This document shows, piece by piece, positions 53,468 to 60,967 of a stretch of DNA of 64,000 bases. Numbering within the stretch: the stretch's first letter is position 1; every line of letters begins with the position of its first letter. The notes below the pieces were generated by a model, which did not search any database, was not told the origin of the DNA, and was given only the letters and a program-made list of their open reading frames with translations. The position numbers and the translations under genes are program-made. The DNA comes from Candidatus Hydrogenedentota bacterium. GTDB taxonomy: Bacteria; Hydrogenedentota; Hydrogenedentia; Hydrogenedentales; SLHB01. Location of the stretch: the NCBI GenBank assembly GCA_020849535.1, contig JADLGB010000143.1, positions 1-64,000 on the forward strand, in the 5' to 3' direction.

Positions 53468-53505
53468 GGCGGCGGCGGATGACGGCGGCTGAGGGTCCTC
53501 CGAAG

Positions 53506-56500
53506 TCAGGCAACGCGTCTCGCCCAAGCGAGAGCACGAGCGGGCAACGGGTGTTCCAATCGCCACGTTATTGACATCGGCTGGGACCCACGATGCTTGA
53601 CGTACTCCAGAGGCCCAGCAAAGAAGTATGGACTCGTCAAACCAACAGCATTCTTTTTGCGCTCTCTCAGGAAAAGGACCGGTGTATACTCCTGCTCACG
53701 GTGCCCAATGTAGCGCCGCCCCGTCAAAGACGATTCACTGGTGGTTGATTGACTTTGCCAGTGAAATAGCCGGTCGGTAATCGCGTAGTCTTCATACATT
53801 GTCGAGGGAGAGAAATCGGCTTCGGCTTTGTGGATGTCTGCGAAAAAGACATCCAGTTTCCTGGAAGGTACGTGCAGTACGCCCTCTCTGGAACTGTGTG
53901 GCTTCTCAAACTGGCCCAACCCAAGTGCCAGCAGGATCTGCTCCCGCGTGTACGATGCGTGCAGTACCAAAGGCCCCGTCATGGCTGGCAATCGCGTGGC
54001 TGGAATAGGCGTCCGGTGCGAGAGCAACCAATCCAGCAACTCAGCAAGGTCGTGCCTGAGACCCGACCTTGCGCGCAGGTAGTCGTCAACGTCATCAAGT
54101 GTACCATCGCCTGGCTTTTTGTTACCCCAAATGACACAATGAAGCATCGCTTTTGTCACGGGTTCAATGCCTCGTCCTTCCATCACCCAATTCCTAGCGT
54201 CGCTCAAGAAATGGGAATCATCCATCAACAAAAGACGCCTAAAACCCGCCGACAGTTTGTACTCAGAGATGCTGTCATCAATGCGGCGTTTCTGGGCTTG
54301 CGCGAATAGCAAGTGTGGAAGTCCACGTCTGTACAACTCATCAGGATCCTCAAGGTGCAAGTAATCGAGGAGTTCTTGCAGAGAAATCTCCCCCTCCGAG
54401 CGACGCCGAAGTTCCCGAAGCTCCCTTATCAGGAGTTCGCCGCGCAGACTTCGCGTAGCGGCTCTGATGTTGTTTAGTACATGTTCTTTAGCTTGTTCTT
54501 CCAAATGAACTAGACAGCCGGATGGGACAAAGGGCATGCCGGTGTCAATCTGTTTGTCGACGCGCAGCTCGGGACGACTCGAGAGCGCTTGAAAACGCTT
54601 CGCGAGGCGGAATTGCCGATGCTGCGGGGCAATGAAGTCAAGTACCGTAAGATGGGACTTTTCGTCGTGCAGTCGCAGACCTCTGCCAAGTTGCTGAAGG
54701 AAAAGCGTGAGACTCTCGGTTGGTCTGAGGAAGAGCACTGTGTCAACACATGGGATATCAACACCCTCATTGTAGATATCCACAGTGAAGATAAATCGTA
54801 TCTCCCGCTGTTCAAGTTGGCGCTGAACCCTTTGGCGCACGTCACGACCAGTCTCCCCTGTCAGAGCGACACTAGGCAACCCCGATCGTCTAGAATGCTC
54901 TGCCATAAACTCTGCGTGTTTTACACTCAGACAGAACCCAAGCCCCCGTACTTGTTGCAGATCGGCGAGATATCGATCTGCTTGACTCATCACCCAATTT
55001 GCACGCGCGTCGTTGCCCTCTATCAGCGATGCCAGTTCAGAGACATCATAGCCACCACGCTTCCAGGAGACCGCAGAGAAGTCCAGACCTTCGAGATCGG
55101 GTACGCCGAAGTAGTGGAAGGGGCAGAGGAGTGCTCGCTCAATGGCCTCGGGAAGACGAATCTCGTGCGTGAAGGCGCCATCGAAGTCGTCACGGATGTC
55201 GGCACCATCGGTACGCTCCGGTGTTGCAGTGAGGCCGAGCAAACTCTTTGGTTTTACATGGTTCACAAGCGCCTGGTATGAAGCGGAACTGGCGTGATGG
55301 GCTTCGTCAAGCACAACATACGCGTGGTGATCTGGCGGGAACTTGTCAAAGCCCCGGCTCATCCAGCTCTGTACAGTGCAGAAGAGATGGTCATGCTGCG
55401 GAAGCTCTGCACCTCCAATGACGAGATCACCAAAACTGCCATCACGTAACACTTGACGAAATGTGGCACGTGCTTGACGCAGTATTTCTTCACGATGCGC
55501 TACAAAAAGGAGGCGCGGCAGCCCGCCCGACTGGGTACAGAATGCCTTATAATCAAAAGCAGAAATCACGGTCTTGCCAGTGCCCGTAGCAGCAATCACC
55601 AAGTGTTTGCGCCTTCCAGCTGCCCGCTCCGCCGCAATGTCTTCCAGGATGGCCTTTTGGTATTCGTAGGGCCGAAGATCAAAGAATCCGACTTCCTCAA
55701 CCATTTGACGTGGGGCTATTTCCAGAGCCAATGCGCTACGCAACGTAGGCAAGTCGAGCATATGACACGGCGTGAACTCCGTCGCATCCTCCCAATGTGA
55801 CTCAAAAGTGGCTACAATATGCCGCCAAAGGTGCGCGGTTTCGTATTGGCTGATCTTGGCTGTCCACTCGAGGCCATCATCCAGCGCCGCCTTTGACACA
55901 TTTGCAGACCCAATGTACGCGGAGCCAAAACCGGTGTCGCGATGGAAAAGGTAAGCCTTTGCGTGTAGGCGAGTGCGTTTTGTGTCGTAGGAGACGCGTA
56001 TCTCTGTGTTCGGCAGCTTGAGCAATTCCTCGATGGCCTTTACGTCGGTAGCACCCATGTAAGATGTCGTCGCGATCCGCAATCGTGGACTCCCGTCCGG
56101 CGCAGGACTCTGAGTAAACGCGCGTAATGTGCCCAGCAATGGAACAATTCCAGCGTATTTGATGAACGAGACCAACCAGTCAGCGCGGTCACAAGTCGCA
56201 AGTTCTTTTTCCAGTTGGGTGCGCAAAGCCGGGCTCCGCGATGACCCAGTAAGTAAGGCAGACATGGCCAAGGGTGTATCCGGCCTGGATGTCCCTCTCA
56301 TTTCGCGCAACGCTGGTGAGATCTCATACAGCATCTTGGCCTTATCCGGCATAACCTCGGGCATAAGCGCCGTGATTATGCCCGGCGCGCAGAATGCACT
56401 CGTCAAGGCTTCCGTCCATACGCATTCATCTGTGCCGGTGATTATTTCGGTGACGTATGCTGCAAGCTCACGTGCCACGTGAGTCGTCAGCCTAGTCGGC

Positions 56501-56619
56501 AACTCCGCCGGGTCGATGCTTTCCCACGCGGCCCGTTGAGACAATCCGGCCTCCTCGAGTCGCTTGCGCAGTTGTGGTGTGTGAAGGAGTTCGTATAGGC
56601 CGTCAGGAAGTTCTTGCAT
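53506..56619 (-). CDS. PLD-nuclease/SF2 helicase fusion with DUF3427-type C-terminus
   Basis: A 1037-aa protein. A phospholipase-D-like nuclease domain lies at about 150-265 with one HKD motif (RLHAKAYLF, H219/K221, and GSANVSKAAL). An SF2 helicase follows: Walker A ATGTGKT about 344-350, DEAH about 438, LTATPERTDG, and motif VI QLGRGLR. The C-terminal part (about 850-1020; YTREQILLALGLGQFEKPHSSREGV) resembles DUF3427. Such nuclease-helicase fusions occur in defence and repair contexts. DNA here is visibly more A/T-rich than its neighbours, and 45-bp direct repeats flank the locus. The start at ATG 56619 is preferred over a TTG at 56637. Confidence 0.85.
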   Translation of the reverse strand: MQELPDGLYELLHTPQLRKRLEEAGLSQRAAWESIDPAELPTRLTTHVARELAAYVTEIITGTDECVWTEALTSAFCAPGIITALMPEVMPDKAKMLYEISPALREMRGTSRPDTPLAMSALLTGSSRSPALRTQLEKELATCDRADWLVSFIKYAGIVPLLGTLRAFTQSPAPDGSPRLRIATTSYMGATDVKAIEELLKLPNTEIRVSYDTKRTRLHAKAYLFHRDTGFGSAYIGSANVSKAALDDGLEWTAKISQYETAHLWRHIVATFESHWEDATEFTPCHMLDLPTLRSALALEIAPRQMVEEVGFFDLRPYEYQKAILEDIAAERAAGRRKHLVIAATGTGKTVISAFDYKAFCTQSGGLPRLLFVAHREEILRQARATFRQVLRDGSFGDLVIGGAELPQHDHLFCTVQSWMSRGFDKFPPDHHAYVVLDEAHHASSASYQALVNHVKPKSLLGLTATPERTDGADIRDDFDGAFTHEIRLPEAIERALLCPFHYFGVPDLEGLDFSAVSWKRGGYDVSELASLIEGNDARANWVMSQADRYLADLQQVRGLGFCLSVKHAEFMAEHSRRSGLPSVALTGETGRDVRQRVQRQLEQREIRFIFTVDIYNEGVDIPCVDTVLFLRPTESLTLFLQQLGRGLRLHDEKSHLTVLDFIAPQHRQFRLAKRFQALSSRPELRVDKQIDTGMPFVPSGCLVHLEEQAKEHVLNNIRAATRSLRGELLIRELRELRRRSEGEISLQELLDYLHLEDPDELYRRGLPHLLFAQAQKRRIDDSISEYKLSAGFRRLLLMDDSHFLSDARNWVMEGRGIEPVTKAMLHCVIWGNKKPGDGTLDDVDDYLRARSGLRHDLAELLDWLLSHRTPIPATRLPAMTGPLVLHASYTREQILLALGLGQFEKPHSSREGVLHVPSRKLDVFFADIHKAEADFSPSTMYEDYAITDRLFHWQSQSTTSESSLTGRRYIGHREQEYTPVLFLRERKKNAVGLTSPYFFAGPLEYVKHRGSQPMSITWRLEHPLPARALAWARRVA

Positions 56620-56864
56620 ATTCCACCACGTGCTCAAGTTGCTGGTGTGTAGTTACCCTAGAATGCCCGAGCGTGCGTCGGGAAGCAATAATAGTGAATT
56701 ACCGCACCTTGAACATAGTCGCTTTGCCTCTACATCGCTGGTTCTGCAACCAAATTCACATAGCTCTGCTTTTGTCGCTTTAACAAGTCTACCGAGTCAC
56801 CCCGTATACATACTCAACCTTTTTTGTGCTAGAAACACGCATTTCTGGTCATCGTTTCATGCGC

Positions 56865-56893
56865 TTGACAACTCCTTATTAAGATAGTAGAAG
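56865..56893 (+). promoter_or_regulatory. Promoter candidate for the BlaI-type gene
   Basis: TTGACA at 56865-56870 and tagaag at 56888-56893 with a 17-bp spacer, about 24 nt before the start codon. The -35 is perfect; the -10 is weak. The 297-bp gap between the divergent genes is A/T-rich and must also hold the helicase promoter. Confidence 0.4.
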
Positions 56894-56916
56894 TAGAAGG
56901 AACCCTGGAGGGCTAT

Positions 56917-57345
56917 ATGCCGAGGCACAGAAACATCGACGAATCCGAACTTCTGGTGCTGCGAGTCCTTTGGGCACCGAATACCCATTCTATCCGCGAC
57001 GTTATCAAGTCTCTAAAGACACAAGGGATTGCTTGGGCGCGGACCACGGTTCAAACCCACTTGACCCGTCTGGAGGCGAAAGGCCTTGTCAAGTGTGATA
57101 GATCCCGACGGGAACATGAGTACCGAGCCGCCTGCTCACGCGAGGAGATCGGAGCTCAAGGTCTCCACAGGTTGGCTGACGAGCTTTGCGAAGGATCAAT
57201 GACTCAGCAGTCGTTGTGGCTCATGACCAATCTACCGTTCTCGCACGACGATATCGCACGGTTTTGCACGCTTCTCGAAAGATTCAACAGGTCCACACCT
57301 GAACCACTCTCAGCGTCAGATGGCTCGACAAAGACCTACATCTAA
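56917..57345 (+). CDS. BlaI/MecI-type transcriptional repressor
   Basis: A 142-aa winged-helix protein. The DNA-binding half (LNIDESELLVLRVLW-like IDESELLVLRVLW, IAWARTTVQTHLTRLEAKGLVKCDR) matches the BlaI/MecI/CopY family, with a variable C-terminal dimerisation part. GGAGGG lies 6 nt before the ATG. There is no BlaR-type sensor protease beside it. It is divergent from the helicase and inside the same pair of direct repeats, so it probably controls the helicase. Confidence 0.75.
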   Translation: MPRHRNIDESELLVLRVLWAPNTHSIRDVIKSLKTQGIAWARTTVQTHLTRLEAKGLVKCDRSRREHEYRAACSREEIGAQGLHRLADELCEGSMTQQSLWLMTNLPFSHDDIARFCTLLERFNRSTPEPLSASDGSTKTYI

Positions 57346-57386
57346 CCGGCGATTTGATCTTTGAACCCATGCGTCGCTTCAAGGCT

Positions 57387-57431
57387 GAACTGCCGCATAT
57401 CCGGCCATTGCCCGTGCAGGAGTGAGCGGGA
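57387..57431. repeat. Right 45-bp direct repeat (attR-like), remnant gene 3' end
   Basis: Matches 53423-53467 in 43 of 45 positions. Both differences are silent leucine-codon changes (ctc/ctg, ctg/ttg), and the frame with its TGA stop is kept; one codon upstream R/K also agrees in type. This looks like the 3' end of a diverged hydrolase gene copy. Confidence 0.85.
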
Positions 57432-57485
57432 AGGGCGGGGGATGTCCTTCGCCAATGCCCCGCGCTTGGGCAAAGCATCGCACTC

Positions 57486-58901
57486 CTACCTTCCATACCC
57501 GATGGATTTGATGGCTTCTTCGGTCTCGGCGTCGACGCTCGTGGTGGCGCCCGCGTTTCCGAAGTAGGGATGCGCCTCCATCGTCCGATGATGCGCCGCC
57601 AACGCTTCGCGCAGTGCTTCTTCCGCAGCGGACGTTTCGGACGGAGCTTGCTCTCCCGGATCGGATTGCAGATTGTAGTATCGCGTCTGCTCCGTCTTCC
57701 GATTGATGATCGCCTTGTTCGTTCGCACGACCACGCATTCGAGGTCCACATTGGATCCCGGAATCGACGCTTGCGTCGAAGTGAAAACGGGCCGCTCCGG
57801 ATCGAGTCCCTCGGGATTCGAGACGATGTCGCGTCCTTGCCATTCTCTGCGCGGCGCAAGACCTGCGGCGTGCGCGCAAGACGGCAAGATGTCGGCCGTC
57901 TCGACCGGCGCATCGATGGCGCGCGGAGGCGCGTCCGGCGCGTGCACGATCAAAGGCACCCGCGACAGCTCCTCGTACACGGTTTTCGCGTGGCCGATGG
58001 ACCCGTGGTCCCACAGCTCCTCGCCGTGATCCGCGGTGACCACGATCAGCGTGTTCGGATGATTCTCGCGCAGGTAGGCAAGCAGGCGGCCGACTTCCTC
58101 ATCGAGATACGCCGCCTCCTCATCGTAACGTTGCCGGATGTAGGCTTCGCCCTGCGGCGAGAGATTTCCGAAGTGCCGTTCCTTGGTCAGTCCCATTTCA
58201 TGCAGCACGCGATCGATATATGAAGTACCGTAATCCGCGAGCAGCGCTTGGTCGTCCGCGGACAGCGCGGGCGGCGTGCCGAGTGAATCGCGGAAGGGAG
58301 CGGGCGGATCGTACGGCGCGTGCGTGTCCATGTAGTGCGCGTAGAAGAAGAACGGCCCGTTAAGTGTCTTCAGCGTCTCGATCGACTCATCCGTCACATC
58401 GCGTCCGCGATAGTCCGGGTACTTGTGAAACACGTACGAATCGAACCCCTGGTGAAATCCAAACGCCTCCGTGATGTTGGCATTTGTCTGGATCCCCGCG
58501 GTCGCGTAGCCATTGCCCTTGAAGAATCGGGCCATCGTCTCGAGACTATCGGACAACACGTCGGCCTGCGGCGGCTGCCCTTCGTAGATAGTGTCGTGAA
58601 TGCCGAAGAGCACCTTGTGCACTTCCGGATACAATGACGTGAAGATGGTGGCCATGGACGGCTTGGTCCATGTCGCCTGCACGTGGGCGTTGCGGTAGTC
58701 ATACGATTCCGACGCGAACTGCCGCAACTTCGGCATGAGCGGTTTGCCGTTGTGCTCCGCGGTGACACGGTCCATGCGCAGCGCATCGGCCACGATGAGA
58801 ACGACATTCAGGCGCGTCTCTTCGATGGGCGCCGTGGTGCGTGGACCGCAGCCCGCACACAGGATTACGCAAAGCAACATGCAGTGTTTGAAGCGTGTCA
58901 C
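57486..58901 (-). CDS. Sulfatase-family lipoprotein with threonine at the active site
   Basis: A 471-aa alkaline-phosphatase-superfamily hydrolase, probably lipid-anchored (lipobox LCAGC, cleavage before Cys18). It has VVLIVADALRMDR and VVTADHGEELWDHG for metal binding. The nucleophile motif, C/S-x-P-S-R in sulfatases, reads T-K-P-S-M (Thr79 in ATWTKPSM). It therefore cannot carry formylglycine; threonine nucleophiles are known in phosphotransferase relatives such as EptA. It may act on phosphate or phospho-diester groups rather than sulfate. It follows the SDR gene by 35 bp. Confidence 0.8.
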   Translation of the reverse strand: MTRFKHCMLLCVILCAGCGPRTTAPIEETRLNVVLIVADALRMDRVTAEHNGKPLMPKLRQFASESYDYRNAHVQATWTKPSMATIFTSLYPEVHKVLFGIHDTIYEGQPPQADVLSDSLETMARFFKGNGYATAGIQTNANITEAFGFHQGFDSYVFHKYPDYRGRDVTDESIETLKTLNGPFFFYAHYMDTHAPYDPPAPFRDSLGTPPALSADDQALLADYGTSYIDRVLHEMGLTKERHFGNLSPQGEAYIRQRYDEEAAYLDEEVGRLLAYLRENHPNTLIVVTADHGEELWDHGSIGHAKTVYEELSRVPLIVHAPDAPPRAIDAPVETADILPSCAHAAGLAPRREWQGRDIVSNPEGLDPERPVFTSTQASIPGSNVDLECVVVRTNKAIINRKTEQTRYYNLQSDPGEQAPSETSAAEEALREALAAHHRTMEAHPYFGNAGATTSVDAETEEAIKSIGYGR

Positions 58902-58936
58902 GTTTTCAGACTTTCCCCTTTGCCTCAGCGACTTCG

Positions 58937-59764
58937 CTACGGTTCGTTCAATCCAAACTTCTTCATGAGTACGCGCTCGAGAATTGCGGCGGGCACGAGG
59001 CGCTTGAATAGCGGGTACCGATACCCGCCATGCCCCACGCGCAGCACGCGCGGTGGACGCGCCCGCGTCGCGGCGTTCACGATCTGTGCGGCGACCTTCT
59101 CCGCGGCCGCGGCGGCGATCTGTGAGTACTGCGCGCGCGCCTCGAGATGGCTGGACAACGCCACATACGCGGAGCCTTCGGGCAGATGCACGTGTTCGGC
59201 CTGCTTATCGCCGAGGCGCGATTTCACCCCGCCCGGCTGCACGATGAGCACGTGAACCCCGAACGGCGCCAGTTCCATGCGCGCCGACTCGGATAGCGCG
59301 TGCAGGGCCGCTTTTGAGGCACAATACGACCCCGCGAAGGGTGTTGTCAGAATGCCCGAGACGCTGCCGATCTGCACGATACACCCATGCCGTTGCCGGA
59401 TCATGTGCGGGGCCACCGCCTGCATCAAGGCCACCGCGCCAATGACGTTGGTTTCCATCAGCAGGCGCAGTTTCTCGAGGGGCACGTCGATCATCGGGTT
59501 GATGAGGCCGAACCCGGCGTTGTTGACGAGAATATCGATGCGGCCCGCATCTTCGGCGACAGATGCGGTGGTGTGCGCAATGGACTCCGCGTCCGTGACG
59601 TCCAACGCGCAGGTGCGGATGCCCTCGCGCTCGAGGTCCGCGAGGGTGTCGAGACGCCGCGCCGTGGCGTAGACGCGATGTCCGGCCTTTGCGAAGGCAA
59701 GCGCGAGTGCGCGCCCGATGCCGCTTGAACACCCCGAGATCAAGACCACTTGCTGTGAGGCCAT
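58937..59764 (-). CDS. Short-chain dehydrogenase/reductase
   Basis: A 275-aa classical SDR oxidoreductase: cofactor motif VLISGCSSGIGRALA, NNAG in DILVNNAGFGLINP, catalytic YCASK (Tyr and Lys). The N-terminal ATARR suggests NADP(H). GGAGG 5 nt before the ATG at 59764 fixes the start. Substrate unknown. It sits between queC (31 bp upstream) and the sulfatase-like gene, probably in one transcript. Confidence 0.82.
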   Translation of the reverse strand: MASQQVVLISGCSSGIGRALALAFAKAGHRVYATARRLDTLADLEREGIRTCALDVTDAESIAHTTASVAEDAGRIDILVNNAGFGLINPMIDVPLEKLRLLMETNVIGAVALMQAVAPHMIRQRHGCIVQIGSVSGILTTPFAGSYCASKAALHALSESARMELAPFGVHVLIVQPGGVKSRLGDKQAEHVHLPEGSAYVALSSHLEARAQYSQIAAAAAEKVAAQIVNAATRARPPRVLRVGHGGYRYPLFKRLVPAAILERVLMKKFGLNEP

Positions 59765-59795
59765 CACGTCCTCCGCGCTGACAGGCAGTCTTCGC

Positions 59796-60494
59796 TCATT
59801 CGTACGGAAGGGGGTCTTCGAGGCCGGCCTCTTTGAACGCCTTGAGGCGTTCGACGCAGGTGGGGCACACCCCGCAGGCCCGTGCGCCGCCCCGGTAGCA
59901 CGACCATGTCTGATTGAAGAGCACGCCGAGTTCAACACCCAGGCGGACGGAGTCGGCCTTCTTCTTGCTCACGAACGGCGCGTGAATAGTCACGGGCTCG
60001 CGCCGGTTCAATGCGAGGACGGCGTTGACGCGTTCGAGGAAGTCCTTCGTACAATCCCAATAGCCGTATTCATCCAACGCCTGGGCGCCGTAATAGACGT
60101 CGCGGATGCCCTGGGCCTCCGCGTGGGCCGCGGCGATGCTCAGCAGGATCATGTTGCGGTTCGGCACGTAGGTGGGCGGCTGGTCGAGGTCGCCCGCCGC
60201 GAGATCTTTGAACTCCGGCACCGACTTGCCGCCCGCGATGAGGGCCGATGCGCCGCGCACCAGACCGCCCATGAACGAGATGTCGATGATGCGGTGCGTC
60301 TCGGCGTCCACGGCGTCGGCCTGCCAGCGAGCGCAATCCAGCTCCTTCGCATGGCGCTGGCCGTAGTTGAAACTCAGCACGTGAATGGGCGCGCGTTTCA
60401 GGTTTCGCGCCACATAGTGCAACAAAACGGAAGAATCAATGCCGCCGCTCACGAGAACGACCGCGCCTTGGTTGGTGTTGGTGCTCATTTCCAT
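59796..60494 (-). CDS. queC: 7-cyano-7-deazaguanine synthase QueC
   Basis: Converts 7-carboxy-7-deazaguanine to preQ0 with ATP and ammonia, in queuosine synthesis. The 232-aa protein has the PP-loop VLVSGGIDSSVLLHY, VPNRNMILLSIAAAHAE and a zinc site CYRGGARACGVCPTC. Length matches QueC. AAGG lies before the ATG at 60494; a second ATG two codons in is possible. No queD/E/F neighbours or preQ1 riboswitch seen. Confidence 0.95.
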   Translation of the reverse strand: MEMSTNTNQGAVVLVSGGIDSSVLLHYVARNLKRAPIHVLSFNYGQRHAKELDCARWQADAVDAETHRIIDISFMGGLVRGASALIAGGKSVPEFKDLAAGDLDQPPTYVPNRNMILLSIAAAHAEAQGIRDVYYGAQALDEYGYWDCTKDFLERVNAVLALNRREPVTIHAPFVSKKKADSVRLGVELGVLFNQTWSCYRGGARACGVCPTCVERLKAFKEAGLEDPLPYE

Positions 60495-60967
60495 AAGACC
60501 TTCTATGTCCGGGACCAGACCTCAGCGGAATACTCGGCACCACGGTGCCGGTTTTTCAGCGCTTTTTCAACTTGCGCGGGAAAAGAGCGGGAAGAGGCCC
60601 TCGCAGAGGCGCCATGGAAGCGGTGTAGGATGACAGGCGAGGGCGCCTGTCCCACACGCGCTCGCTGTCCCTTGGATGGTTTGATCTTCTTTCAGGCTTG
60701 GGTCGGCACTGGGACTGCAAGAGAATCAGACTGGTCCCGGAAGGGGATAAGACACAGGCGAGGGCGCCTGTGCCACACGTCTATCTCCCCTTCCCAGGTC
60801 GTTTTGGAATGCCCGGAGCCCGAATACTAATCGAGGTCCAGAAGAAAGGAAGAATCAACCAAGGCATGGCAAGCGCGTGTGGCACAGGCGCCCTCGCCTG
60901 TGTCTTGGATGGTCCGATCCGTCCGATCGGTCGAATCCGTCCGATGGGAACCCGCAAGCGGGACATC
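60495..60967. repeat. Repeat-filled gap upstream of queC with MITE-like element C
   Basis: No gene in 473 bp. A single end-type palindrome (gacaggcgagggcgcctgtc) lies at 60632-60660. Element C spans 60751-60904 with ends identical to elements A and B. Its right end is followed at once by tccgatccgtccgatcggtcgaatccgtccgat (60912-60944), a member of the atcggac family. Confidence 0.7.
60751..60904. mobile_element. MITE-like element C (154 bp, inverted ends)
   Basis: Left end gacacaggcgagggcgcctg (from 60751) and right inverted end cgtgtggcacaggcgccctc to 60904. Interior contains gtccagaagaaaggaag, which resembles the interior of element B. No coding capacity. Confidence 0.65.

Noticed and set aside
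54589-55281. 230-residue plus-strand frame inside the helicase
   Set aside because: Antisense to conserved helicase motifs; no recognisable domain.
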